Source: Chryseobacterium sp. BGARF1
GTDB taxonomy: Bacteria > Bacteroidota > Bacteroidia > Flavobacteriales > Weeksellaceae
Assembly (NCBI RefSeq): GCF_001677955.1
Contig: NZ_LELA01000033.1
Span: forward strand, 1 to 64,000
Direction: 5' to 3'
DNA length: 64,000 nucleotides
Position numbers and translations under genes: made by a program
Notes under the pieces: generated by a model
Database searches by the model: none
Seen by the model: only the letters and a program-made list of their open reading frames with translations
Told to the model about the DNA's origin: nothing
Part shown: piece after piece, positions 18,549 through 27,710 of the stretch
Layout: every line of letters starts with the position of its first letter
Position numbering within the stretch: the first letter of the stretch is position 1

Positions 18549-19821
18549 TAAATATTTTAGTAAGATTTTGGGTCGCCTCTGCGATGGTTGTGCTAGCTGC
18601 GATACCTAACGCCAATTGTGAAAAACTTAAAACTCCATAATCAATATTGCCAGCAATATTTAAACCGGCGTCTGACTGGCTATAAATGTCAAAAACGATG
18701 TTTTTTTTGTCTTCCTTTGTGAAAGGGTGTAAACCAAACAACGTTTTATGTGAGTGAAAAATATGACAATGGTTATTTTGTAAAGTCCCAGCAATAGATT
18801 TATCTAATAGATGCTGTTTAGCTATAGAGAAATATTGAGCCTCTTCAGTAAAGAAAAATTTCAGAGTTAATTGAATATCTTGAACTATTTTTGTTTCGAC
18901 ACCCTCGATAAATTTTGACACCTCTGTGTTTGGGAGAGAAATATATACAGCATTGATATCACCATATTCTCCTTTCAGCATTTGTACGTAACTTAAAAAC
19001 TCTAACCACGCTTTCCACAACTCATTATTTACGTCAACTTGATTTTTAAGAAATTGAATTATCTTATTCAATGAGCCATCCAGTTCTGGAGTCATTAATT
19101 TACCATGTAAAATACTCGCTATTGCCTGAGGAGAAGTCTTCTTAGCTACTTGTTTGGCAAAAGCTATCCCAATTGATTTTAAGGGTTCTTCTGCGTAATC
19201 AAATGCTTTGGGCATATAAACTGAAAAATCATCTAATTGATCATCAATAACTGATATACCATTTTTCTTTAAAAAGTTTTCTGCTTTTTTTATACTTACC
19301 GAGCATAAGTTGTTTACATCTTTATATCGTAACACTGATGTTATTTCCTGCCTTGCATTTATTACTCCTGAGCCTGAAAATCCGCTATATTCATTGCCCA
19401 ACTTGATTCCTGGGGTTTCTAATACGAGGTCGTGAGTGTGCTTTACAGATATGATATCAAAAATGGTTCCTTCCAATTTACTACCCACTACTAACCCTTC
19501 CTTAGTGGCCGGAAATCCAAATGCGGACCATTCAGCCTTTAATAAGGGCTCCTCACTACATAAAATAACAATATGTTTTGAAATATACTCGTCTGTAATC
19601 AAAATAGCAAGATCATTTTCTTTACAATGGTCTTTAACAGAAACTACAATCTTATTCTTTTGACGATTTTCTACATGAAATTTTTTGTCCATAAAGTCCT
19701 CAACAGCATGTAGAGATGTTACCAACATATTTTCCTCTGCGAAGAAAGCGGTACCTACAGGAAATCCTTCATTATCCAAGACTTTCCATGTACAATTCTG
19801 TAAATTTTTAATATCTATCAT
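18532..19821 (-). CDS. Trypsin-like serine protease effector of the ABC-3C operon
   Basis: 429 residues. The N-terminal 160 form a trypsin-like domain: GTAFFAEENMLVTSLHAV (His38), KENDLAIL (Asp70) and GFSGSGV (Ser149) give the full triad. There is no signal peptide, so it works in the cytoplasm. The remaining 260 residues are helical and probably carry the C-terminal domain that docks on the middle component. The expected role is a protease kept silent until the ATPase senses foreign DNA; the substrate is unknown. The start overlaps the stop of the MBL gene by four bases (ATGA). Confidence 0.78.
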   Translation of the reverse strand: MIDIKNLQNCTWKVLDNEGFPVGTAFFAEENMLVTSLHAVEDFMDKKFHVENRQKNKIVVSVKDHCKENDLAILITDEYISKHIVILCSEEPLLKAEWSAFGFPATKEGLVVGSKLEGTIFDIISVKHTHDLVLETPGIKLGNEYSGFSGSGVINARQEITSVLRYKDVNNLCSVSIKKAENFLKKNGISVIDDQLDDFSVYMPKAFDYAEEPLKSIGIAFAKQVAKKTSPQAIASILHGKLMTPELDGSLNKIIQFLKNQVDVNNELWKAWLEFLSYVQMLKGEYGDINAVYISLPNTEVSKFIEGVETKIVQDIQLTLKFFFTEEAQYFSIAKQHLLDKSIAGTLQNNHCHIFHSHKTLFGLHPFTKEDKKNIVFDIYSQSDAGLNIAGNIDYGVLSFSQLALGIAASTTIAEATQNLTKIFNDAIS

Positions 19822-21035
19822 GGCAACTTTAATTCGTTGGAAACTTCAGCAGTATAATTAAATTCCTTCATTAAGTCTTCATCAAAGATCCGAGCAAGAT
19901 GTTTAGGGAAATAATTGAAAATTAATTTCCTGTTAGTAATAGTTCCACGTAAAGGCCGGTGAATAATAAATGCAATTGTTTCAATGTCAGGATGCATATG
20001 AGAAGGATGCCTTCCATTTGTTGAAATAAGATAATTAGCACTATCGATTAATTCATATAATTCTTTTGGATTGTTTCCAAAGCTTCCATGGTGGCTAACT
20101 TTTATTGCATCAAAAAAAAGACAAGGCTGATCAGGATACAGACTTTTTAGTTGTTCCATCACAGGTTCTGCATGTGCATCAGCAAGCATTAGTATTTTTT
20201 TTCCATCTGCATTTAAAATAAATGATATAGAGCTTCCATTTCCGACCCGTTTGTCTGGTTTATATTCTGATTTAATTAATTTAATGCCCTCTGACGTTAT
20301 TGGCTTTCTAATTGAGCCTTTAATAACGCCACTATAAGTCTCAATATCTTTAGCACTAAGCGATTTTATAAACAATTCAAAAGCATCATCAACAAAATGC
20401 GTATCTGCAACTTTTATACCTTGTGCTTTTAGAGCTTTTTTAAACTCGTTATCAATGGATTCCAGTTGCTGCTTATTAGGCCCAACTAAAGTAATCGACA
20501 CGTTATCGTTTACAAAGATTGTTGTGGCATGTTCAATGCAAACGGCGTTGCCATTAAAGTCCTCATTCCATGAGTAATTTTGTGAGAGTAATTCCTTACC
20601 TAATTTTGAAGCTTGTTTTGCACCAATTTCAGTTTGCTTTTTGGTAGTGTCAACTTTTTGCGAAGCAATAAAATTCCTTAGTAAGTTTAGCTGATTCTCA
20701 TCCGGTACTGGAAGTTTCTTCTTTTCAAATTGCAGGTGTTTGTATGCATTAAGCCATACCTGATCTATCTCAATTATTTTAGGTCTTTGTGCTGATCCAT
20801 TTTCTTTGATGAATTTTGCGGCACTATTAATATGATCATCATCATAGTGAGTAATTATAAAACGATGAAGCTTTTTTCCTGCCTTATGATACTTATTTAG
20901 TATAGGAAGAATTTCTGACTCAAAATTAAATCCACAGTCAATCAATATATTAGTATTAATTTTTTTTCCTTCATCAAAAGCATCGATAAGGATAGTGTCG
21001 CCATAGAGAACAGGTAATAAATGTACTGTGAGCAT
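19818..21035 (-). CDS. MBL-fold hydrolase, first gene of the ABC-3C operon
   Basis: 405 residues. The metal motif ITHYDDDH has His63, Asp65, Asp67 and His68, with Asp at the second metal position where HxHxDH is classic. LMLADAH and KVSHHGSFG later in the chain supply further ligands. The pattern is closest to ComEC/Rec2-type metallo-beta-lactamase domains, which act on nucleic acids or nucleotides. No signal peptide or membrane helix is seen, so it is cytoplasmic. It is the promoter-proximal gene; the four genes overlap throughout and must be one operon. Its part in the system (nuclease effector or regulator of the protease) cannot be told from sequence. Confidence 0.82.
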   Translation of the reverse strand: MLTVHLLPVLYGDTILIDAFDEGKKINTNILIDCGFNFESEILPILNKYHKAGKKLHRFIITHYDDDHINSAAKFIKENGSAQRPKIIEIDQVWLNAYKHLQFEKKKLPVPDENQLNLLRNFIASQKVDTTKKQTEIGAKQASKLGKELLSQNYSWNEDFNGNAVCIEHATTIFVNDNVSITLVGPNKQQLESIDNEFKKALKAQGIKVADTHFVDDAFELFIKSLSAKDIETYSGVIKGSIRKPITSEGIKLIKSEYKPDKRVGNGSSISFILNADGKKILMLADAHAEPVMEQLKSLYPDQPCLFFDAIKVSHHGSFGNNPKELYELIDSANYLISTNGRHPSHMHPDIETIAFIIHRPLRGTITNRKLIFNYFPKHLARIFDEDLMKEFNYTAEVSNELKLP

Positions 21036-21290
21036 TAAATGGTTATTAGATGATCATAAATATATAATTATTTTTGCATTTTGAAATACGTTAAAGGGTA
21101 ATTTTTATTCTTAATCAAGAAGATATTTATAGTACATTACCATCACTTCGTTTAAGTTTGAGACCAATAAACTAAAACTTATCTCATCTAAAAGTTGTTT
21201 CAGTAAATTTACAATTGATTAGTATATTTCAATGAAATGTGATCAACCAATACTTAATACAAGTACATAATCAAAGGTAAACTATATATA

Positions 21291-21326
21291 AAAACTCATA
21301 ATACGGATTCCCGTAATATGAGTTTT
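21291..21326 (-). terminator. Rho-independent terminator
   Basis: A 16-base stem with one mismatch (21291-21306 against 21311-21326, loop ATTC) is followed on the minus strand by TTTTTATATA. It lies downstream of the DUF2971/zinc-finger pair and upstream of the MBL operon, so it separates the two minus-strand units. Confidence 0.7.
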
Positions 21327-21349
21327 CAGTATTATTTTCAAAATTTATA

Positions 21350-21423
21350 CTATTTTTTACTTGACATTTCTCGGATTTCCTCATCCGTGTGATTGTCCAG
21401 AATTTTAGCATACCCGTAACTGT
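21350..21423 (-). pseudogene. C-terminal remnant, possibly of a tyrosine recombinase
   Basis: In minus-strand frame, the region directly after the DUF2971 stop reads SYGYAKILDNHTDEEIREM and ends in TAG at 21350-21352. The YAKIL segment followed by an acidic helix resembles the last helix of Bacteroidetes phage-type integrases. No start or catalytic part remains. The resemblance is short, so the family call is weak, but the string is clearly more protein-like than its surroundings. Confidence 0.3.
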
Positions 21424-21426
21424 CTG

Positions 21427-22185
21427 TCAAAAAGTATCATATAAAGTAGATTTATTTATTTTTCCATTATAACCAGCAGATCTGAATATGTTTGAATATA
21501 AATCTTTTTGATTTTCATTAATTCTGGGATCTAATAAAATTTCTTCAATAAAGTCATTTGGATCTATTGGAAGTTTAACAAATTTCCTTTCACCATCTTT
21601 ATTGAAATCATCTTCTGTTTGACCTCTTTTTTGAATGATTACCCTTACCTCATGCTCATGGCTAAATTCATTTCTTTTGATAAATAATGAATCGAAAGCT
21701 ATCTTTGCGTCTGGTAGGGCTAAACACGAATACTGATGAATCACATTTTGCATTTTATTTTTTGAAAAATACGCCACAGGTGCAATGGCCTTACGCCAAG
21801 TATCAAATCGGTCTTTCAATAGTGTTTCTGAATCAAATACCGCTTTGGCAAGTTTTGAAATTTTCGTTTTAATAATGACGGACTGTTTTGTCGGTGAATA
21901 GATTCGCCATATAGCGTCTGTTTCTTTTTTCATTGTCCAACATTGCCCATAGAGGGAATCCGTAAATGAGCCCAAAGATGTGTAATGCGAGCCAAATCTT
22001 ATCTTTGTTTTGAATAAAAAATTCTCGTAGGGATCTTCCCACATTTTAGTTCTTACCAAGACTATGTTTTTCAGTGACAGCATTTCTAAAAGCCTTTCAA
22101 AATGAATGCATCTGTAAATTGGCGTATTGTAATTTTTACTAATAATTGATTGAGGAAAATTTCCCATTTTTATATCACTTTTCAT
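21427..22185 (-). CDS. DUF2971 protein
   Basis: 252 residues. It contains the family landmarks PIYRCIHFERLLEMLSLKNI near the start, WEDPYENF (about 65-72) and CWTMKKETDAIWRIYS (about 97-112). DUF2971 proteins are cytoplasmic, widespread in defence islands, and share sequence features with ADP-ribosyltransferase-like folds in some analyses; no activity is established. It is the second gene of a pair with the zinc-finger protein 46 bases upstream, and a strong terminator follows. The window encodes a second, clearly different DUF2971 protein at 30.8-31.8 kb. Confidence 0.75.
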   Translation of the reverse strand: MKSDIKMGNFPQSIISKNYNTPIYRCIHFERLLEMLSLKNIVLVRTKMWEDPYENFLFKTKIRFGSHYTSLGSFTDSLYGQCWTMKKETDAIWRIYSPTKQSVIIKTKISKLAKAVFDSETLLKDRFDTWRKAIAPVAYFSKNKMQNVIHQYSCLALPDAKIAFDSLFIKRNEFSHEHEVRVIIQKRGQTEDDFNKDGERKFVKLPIDPNDFIEEILLDPRINENQKDLYSNIFRSAGYNGKINKSTLYDTF

Positions 22186-22230
22186 CTTTTTTATTGATGT
22201 TTAATTGTTTTATTAGAATGAAATTCCAAA

Positions 22231-23310
22231 TTACAAATTCGAATTTTTAGGACTTAAAGGTAAAGTATGTGCAGATTCTAAAAATGCTTTTAACTTGACA
22301 GGAATATATTTATTATAGAAGTTTTCATTCATCAACCAATTATCTGATACATATAATAAAGATGATAAGATAAAGTTTAATGTCGAATCTATATCTAATC
22401 TATCCAGTAGTTTTTTAAGAACGCCGAAATTTTCATTTTTTGTCGTAAAAATTAACTTAGTACTTTCTTTAAATGGGTGAATAATTACGCAAGCCATGTT
22501 ATTAAATTCTAAATCCTCATTCTTAATTGTCAGATTACCCAGATAGCAAAAGAAAATAGGAATCACTTTATCTATTTCAATGGTGTGAGAACTTAAATTT
22601 TCATCCTTATTTAATTCAATGTCCTTCCAGGCCAGTCTTTTAAATATTAAAGTTTCTTTAATTGTCTTCTTCCTTTTCTTTAAAAATTGGTCGAAATCGT
22701 TATGTCTAGGATCTGTAAAATGAAGATCCTTTAATTCAATATTCAAAGCCTTAAATAAACTTCGGTATTTTCCATTTGTGGATCTCTCGAATTTTTCATG
22801 CCTTTTCTTAATAAGTTCATTGATAGAATTTTCTGTTTTTTTTAATACAATTTCCCAATAGACATTATGATAACAAATTGCTTTATAGATTAATGTTCGT
22901 AGCTCATGTTCATAATCAAGTTGTTCTTTTTTTTCATATTCGAACATATTCTCGTGGGTTTCACAAAATCCAGGAAATGTTAGGGCTTTATTTATTCCAA
23001 TTTTACTGATCTTTATTTTTTTCTTATCGAGATCGGATGCAGGATAAATAAAATGTCCATTATGTGAATTTTTTCTAAGAATTGATTCTTGAAATAAATG
23101 TGATTTTACTGCTTTTTTTCTACAATATTTTACAGAACATTTTCTGTTTTCAGAAAATGAATGCAAATAGACTTTGCTGCTATATACTAGTTCTTTTATC
23201 TCTGATTCATTTAACTCCATAGAACTATATTCTCTATACGCTTCATCAAATATTGTATTAAAAAGAAGCAATGCTTCTTCAAACGAAACTTTTTCTGACA
23301 TTACTATCAT
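22231..23310 (-). CDS. Uncharacterised protein with treble-clef-like zinc-binding N-terminus
   Basis: 359 residues (or 356 from a second ATG at 23301). Around residues 58-125 there is a Cys/His pattern: CSVKYCRKKAVKSHLFQ followed by FPGFCETHENMF. The Cys-x4-Cys, Ser-His and Cys-x2-His set resembles treble-clef/HNH-like zinc domains found at the N-terminus of several unstudied defence proteins. The rest is helical with no motif that was recognised. The DUF2971 gene follows closely, and the two are likely a functional pair. Nuclease activity is not shown: the metal-activating His of HNH enzymes cannot be assigned with certainty. Confidence 0.55.
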   Translation of the reverse strand: MIVMSEKVSFEEALLLFNTIFDEAYREYSSMELNESEIKELVYSSKVYLHSFSENRKCSVKYCRKKAVKSHLFQESILRKNSHNGHFIYPASDLDKKKIKISKIGINKALTFPGFCETHENMFEYEKKEQLDYEHELRTLIYKAICYHNVYWEIVLKKTENSINELIKKRHEKFERSTNGKYRSLFKALNIELKDLHFTDPRHNDFDQFLKKRKKTIKETLIFKRLAWKDIELNKDENLSSHTIEIDKVIPIFFCYLGNLTIKNEDLEFNNMACVIIHPFKESTKLIFTTKNENFGVLKKLLDRLDIDSTLNFILSSLLYVSDNWLMNENFYNKYIPVKLKAFLESAHTLPLSPKNSNL

Positions 23311-23652
23311 TTGTTGATTTAGATCACTGTTAAATTATATTTTTATAAACAAATCTACTGTTAAAGAAGTTCTGTATCTATTATTAATATTAACTCAAAG
23401 ATAAAAACAAATAGCTATTTGAAAAGTGCTAAAAGCCTTTGTTTTAAAATTTATGATAACTAATAAGTTTGTTTTTTTTGAACCTTTTTAAGTATTTTAT
23501 TCCTATTTCAAAAATTTGATTACCAAAAATATTTTCGGTACTACGAAAAGGTAGTGATTTTATATGATTCACGTTAGTCAATTTTACAAAAACAAAAATG
23601 ATCAGCTTATCAATTCAAATATTATCTGATCATTCAATTAAAATTGATTGTT
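23311..23652. promoter_or_regulatory. Intergenic control region upstream of the HTH-topB block
   Basis: A 340-base gap separates the divergent zinc-finger gene and the HTH gene. It contains two inverted repeats: TTTTCG-N6-CGAAAA (23532-23549) and ATGATCAG-N20-CTGATCAT (23598-23605 with 23626-23633), the second only 20 bases upstream of the HTH start. They may be operator sites for the HTH protein itself. No full promoter match was found. Confidence 0.35.
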
Positions 23653-23934
23653 ATGAATATCGAAAGAACAGAATTTATTGCGTGGATGGAGAGAATCTTA
23701 GAAAGATTCGACATTCTTAAAGAACAAATCATATCTAACCAAGCGAAATACATTGAGATTGACGGAGAGGTACTGCTTGATAATCAGGATGTACTGCAAC
23801 TCTTAAAAATAAGTTCACGATCATTACAGCGTTACCGTACTGATAAAAAACTCCCTTACTATACCATCAGTGGAAAATTGTACTACAAACTTTCTGATGT
23901 TCATCAACTGATTAGAGAAAGTCTGCGCAAATGA
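23653..23934 (+). CDS. Helix-turn-helix (MerR/excisionase-type) protein
   Basis: 93 residues from ATG at 23653; a TTG nine bases upstream is possible but less likely. A helical N-terminus (about 1-35) precedes a winged helix: LLDNQDVLQLLKISSRSLQRYRTD, then LPYYTISGKLYYKLSDVHQLI (residues about 42-86). This is the excisionase/MerR-type fold of the small DNA-binding proteins that head the HTH-DUF3945-topB block of Bacteroidetes ICEs. It may control excision or transfer genes. It lies about 105 bases upstream of the DUF3945 gene. Confidence 0.8.
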   Translation: MNIERTEFIAWMERILERFDILKEQIISNQAKYIEIDGEVLLDNQDVLQLLKISSRSLQRYRTDKKLPYYTISGKLYYKLSDVHQLIRESLRK

Positions 23935-24039
23935 ATGATGTTAAGTTCAACACCATCCACTTCCAAACAGATATGTTGACTGCCAACCTTTAACCATCTT
24001 TCAATCTAGCTTTTATTTTCACTTCTATAAATAAATGCA

Positions 24040-25494
24040 ATGGAAGAAGATATAAAGCCTCAGGAAGTCAGCCATCTTAAACCCGTATCTGATACTTTAT
24101 TGGTTCTTAATATCAATACCAATACTGTGGAAATGGTTAAGGGAGTGGATAAAGACGGCAATCTGCAAAAGTTACCTCCCGAAGAAAAAAAAGATAATGA
24201 ACAATTAATTCGTGTTGATAAACATGGAGATGTTTTCTCCAATTTCTTTTCCAATTTCTACAGGCAGTTAAAAAATCCTTCTCATTTCAATTTTTTCAAA
24301 GTGTCCGAATATGATGCTGTCAACACGGCAAAAGAGCTCCAGCAGTATATTGATCAGGCGTCACCTGCAGAATTGGAGAAACTAAAAGAGTATATCGTTT
24401 CAACAAAAAATAACAACAATATAAAAAACAGCAATACAATGGAACAAACCAACAAAGACAATCAGGAATACCGTTTTCAACCGGAACAGATCGACTGGAA
24501 AACGATGGAAAAATTCGGCCTCAATCAGGAAAAACTGGAAAAGATGAATGCCTTAGATCCTTTACTGAGGGGTTTTAAAACCAATAATTTGGTTCCCATC
24601 ACCATTAATCTGGGAACTGCTGTAAGCAGGATGGATGTAAGATTATCATTACAAACTGCCGATAACGGAGAAGTTGCCGTTCACCTGCACGGAATCCGTA
24701 AAGAACCTAATCTCAATCTGAAATTTCTCGGTCATGAGTTCTCTGAAGAGGATAAAAAGAACCTAAGAGAGTCAGGAAACATGGGTAGGGTAGTCAATCT
24801 AGTGAATCCAAAGACCGATGAAATCATCCCTTCAATCATCAGCCGTGACCGTCTGACCAATGAGCTCGTCGCTTACAAAACAGAGTATATGAAAATCCCT
24901 GATGAGATTAAAGGTTTCAAGCTCGATGAACATCAGCAACAGATATTATCTGAAGGCAAACCTCTTTATCTCGAAGGCATGACCTCAAAAAAAGGAGAAT
25001 TGTTCAATGCTACCGTTCAGTTCAATGCAGACAAGCGTTATGTAGAATTTTTATTCAACAATAATCAGTCACAGCAACTGACTCAACCGAAGAATCAATC
25101 CGGTCAGACGTTTCAGAACAAAGATGGGGAAGCACCTAAAGTTTTCAGAGGACATGAACTGGATGATAAAAAATATGAAAAATTCAAAGCAGGAGAAACA
25201 GTGTATGTAGATGGATTAGCAGACGGCAAAGGCAAAGCTTACCAAGGCTATATTACTTTCAACAAAGAAACCTCCAAAACAGATTTTTCTTTTACCAATC
25301 CCAACAAACTTAAAGAAAAATCTCAACCTTCAGAAGACAATAAAACCCAGAAGGCAGTCAATTCTGATGGTAAAACAAATGAGGCTACTAAGAATCTTAA
25401 AGAACCTTTACAGCCCAAGCAACAGCAACCGGCTAACAAACAGCAGGAAGATCAGCAGAATAAGCCTGCTAAATCTAAAGGACGCAAAATGTAG
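24040..25494 (+). CDS. DUF4099/DUF3945-domain ICE protein
   Basis: 484 residues. The N-terminal 110 residues are polar. A segment starting at about 145 (QIDWKTMEKFGLNQEKLEKM) matches DUF4099. Two related DUF3945-like units follow: the first around YKTEYMKIPDEIKGFKLDEHQ and the second around KVFRGHELDDKKYEKFKAGE, each followed by Gly-rich strands ending in a phenylalanine-rich turn. A Gln/Lys-rich tail (from about 425) ends at the stop. Function is unknown, but the gene stands upstream of topB in many Bacteroidetes ICEs and is part of the backbone. The two C-terminal units look like an internal duplication. Confidence 0.8.
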   Translation: MEEDIKPQEVSHLKPVSDTLLVLNINTNTVEMVKGVDKDGNLQKLPPEEKKDNEQLIRVDKHGDVFSNFFSNFYRQLKNPSHFNFFKVSEYDAVNTAKELQQYIDQASPAELEKLKEYIVSTKNNNNIKNSNTMEQTNKDNQEYRFQPEQIDWKTMEKFGLNQEKLEKMNALDPLLRGFKTNNLVPITINLGTAVSRMDVRLSLQTADNGEVAVHLHGIRKEPNLNLKFLGHEFSEEDKKNLRESGNMGRVVNLVNPKTDEIIPSIISRDRLTNELVAYKTEYMKIPDEIKGFKLDEHQQQILSEGKPLYLEGMTSKKGELFNATVQFNADKRYVEFLFNNNQSQQLTQPKNQSGQTFQNKDGEAPKVFRGHELDDKKYEKFKAGETVYVDGLADGKGKAYQGYITFNKETSKTDFSFTNPNKLKEKSQPSEDNKTQKAVNSDGKTNEATKNLKEPLQPKQQQPANKQQEDQQNKPAKSKGRKM

Positions 25495-25545
25495 CTACCA
25501 ACAATCCATATCACATCAATATCAATAAATAAACAAATCCAAAAT

Positions 25546-27663
25546 ATGAAAGCAATCATTGTAGAAAAACCCAGTGTTGCGAGAGAAATCGCCCAAATAT
25601 TACACGTAAATGAAAGAAAAGACGGCTATCTCAAAGGTAACGGCTATTATGTAACCTGGGCATTGGGTCATTTGGTGTCATTGGGAATGCCGGAAGATTA
25701 TGGTATAAGAGGCTTTGAACAAGCCTCTTTACCGATCTTTCCAAACCCATTTATAGTAATCCCAAGAAAAATCAAAAAAGCAAGTTATTATCAGCCCGAT
25801 CCATCCGCTTTAAAACAGTTGAAAGTAATACAATATGTTATAAACCAATGTACAAGTATTATCGTTGCTACCGATGCTGGAAGGGAAGGCGAACTGATTT
25901 TCCGATATATCTACGATTATCTGAAATGCAAAAAGCCTTTTGTAAGGCTTTGGATTAGTTCATTGACTGAAAGAGCCATTCGTGAAGGTTTTGAAAAATT
26001 GCAACCCGGCTCAGATTTCGACGGATTGTATCGGTCTGCTAAAGCAAGAAGCGAAGCAGACTGGCTTGTCGGAATCAATGCCAGCCAATCATTGAGCATT
26101 GCTGCTAACAAAGATGTCTATTCTTTGGGAAGGGTTCAGACACCTACACTTTCTCTTATCTGTAAAAGATTTGAAGACCATCAAAATTTCACGCAAAAGA
26201 AATATTGGCAAATCCGGCTAAAACATCGAAAGGATTATTTGGATTTTACAAGTCTTTCCAATCAGCAGTGGGATGATAAGAAGGCAACAGAGCAAATTCA
26301 AAAATCCATAGAAAGGGAGGGAAGGGCGACTGTAGAAGATGTATCAGTCAGTAGTGTAAAAGAACCAGCTCCATTGCTTTTTGATTTGACGGAACTCCAA
26401 AAAGAAGCCAATAGAAAGCTTGGATTGTCTGCTGATGAAGTCTTGCAGACTGCGCAAAGCCTTTACGAAAAGAAATTTATTACCTATCCAAGAACCGGGA
26501 GCAAATATATTCCCCAAGATCTTTGGGCAGAAATCCCGGAATTGATTAGAATATTGAAGCAAACTGATCCATTCAAATCAGCCATCACTACGCTAAAATT
26601 CGGAAACTTCAACAAACGTATCGTCAACGATCTGAAAGTAACAGATCATCACGGTCTTTTACCCACAACAAAAATTCCATCCGCTTTAACAGCCAGTGAA
26701 AAATCTATTTATCAGATGATTGTATACCGATTATTAGAATCATTGTCGGAGCACTGTTCCAAACAAATTACTCATGTAACAATCAAAGTCCATCACTATG
26801 AGTTCAGTATAAAAGGTTCAAAAATACTCATTAAAGGATGGCGTGCTATCAAAGGTATATTGTCTGATGATACTCATCCAAACCAGACTCATAATTCCGA
26901 CAATGATACAAAACTCTTGCTTTTGGAACTTCCGGAGTTCAAAAAAGGAGAGGAACTAAAAATCTCAAAAACAGAACTGCTGGAAAAACAGACCTATCCT
27001 CCAAAACTCTTTACGGAAGCAGATCTTTTATCTGCCATGGAAAATGCAGGAAGACATATCGAAGACAAGGAACAGCAAAAAGCCTTAGCCAGTATCGGAA
27101 TCGGCACTCCTGCAACTAGAGCTTCGATTATTGAAATATTGATCAACAGAAATTATATCACAAGAAAAAATAAAACACTGATTCCTACCAACAAAGGCTT
27201 ACAGGTCTATCATCTAGTAAAAGACAAGAAAATTGCCAATGTCCAGATGACCGCAGAGTGGGAGATGGCATTTAATCAAATCGAAAAAAATGAACTCGAT
27301 CCAAAACAATTCATTAATAATATTAAAGATTATACCGCAGAAATTACCAAAGAACTTTTATCGCTAAATATCCCCCAAAAAAATATTCCCGAACTCAAAT
27401 GCCCTAAATGTCAAAAGCACAACCTTATCATCAAAGAGAAAATCGTTAAATGCCCAGATGAACAGTGTAATTGGATTCTCTTTAGAATGATATGCGGAGT
27501 ACAACTCAGTATTAAAGATCTTACGTTATTATTAACTCAAAACAAAACATCATTAATCAAAAACATGAAGAGTAAAAACGGTAAAAATTTTAATGCCTAT
27601 ATTGTTTTGAAAGATGATCTAACTACGTCTTTTGAATTCATAAATCCAATTTTAAAGAAATAA
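25546..27663 (+). CDS. topB: Type IA DNA topoisomerase (topoisomerase III)
   Basis: 705 residues. The Toprim domain opens with AIIVEKPSVAREIAQIL and has the acidic motif TDAGREGELIFRYI (residues about 105-118). The active-site tyrosine is in FITYPRTGSKYI (about 315-326). The segments SLGRVQTPTLSLI and GIGTPATRASIIEILI are typical of the family. The C-terminus has a short zinc-ribbon-like part (CPKCQKHN, then CPDEQC). It relaxes or decatenates DNA by passing a single strand. ICE-borne topB is a standard backbone gene, probably helping replication or transfer of the excised circle. Length and motifs are normal. Confidence 0.95.
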   Translation: MKAIIVEKPSVAREIAQILHVNERKDGYLKGNGYYVTWALGHLVSLGMPEDYGIRGFEQASLPIFPNPFIVIPRKIKKASYYQPDPSALKQLKVIQYVINQCTSIIVATDAGREGELIFRYIYDYLKCKKPFVRLWISSLTERAIREGFEKLQPGSDFDGLYRSAKARSEADWLVGINASQSLSIAANKDVYSLGRVQTPTLSLICKRFEDHQNFTQKKYWQIRLKHRKDYLDFTSLSNQQWDDKKATEQIQKSIEREGRATVEDVSVSSVKEPAPLLFDLTELQKEANRKLGLSADEVLQTAQSLYEKKFITYPRTGSKYIPQDLWAEIPELIRILKQTDPFKSAITTLKFGNFNKRIVNDLKVTDHHGLLPTTKIPSALTASEKSIYQMIVYRLLESLSEHCSKQITHVTIKVHHYEFSIKGSKILIKGWRAIKGILSDDTHPNQTHNSDNDTKLLLLELPEFKKGEELKISKTELLEKQTYPPKLFTEADLLSAMENAGRHIEDKEQQKALASIGIGTPATRASIIEILINRNYITRKNKTLIPTNKGLQVYHLVKDKKIANVQMTAEWEMAFNQIEKNELDPKQFINNIKDYTAEITKELLSLNIPQKNIPELKCPKCQKHNLIIKEKIVKCPDEQCNWILFRMICGVQLSIKDLTLLLTQNKTSLIKNMKSKNGKNFNAYIVLKDDLTTSFEFINPILKK

Positions 27664-27710
27664 TATAGAATTAACTTATATTTGTTACAAACTAATATTA
27701 TCGGTTACAT

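Noticed and set aside
27677..27684. Full promoter for the DUF4062 gene
   Set aside because: Only the -7-like box is present; the nearest TTTG lies 42 bases upstream, too far for the usual spacing.
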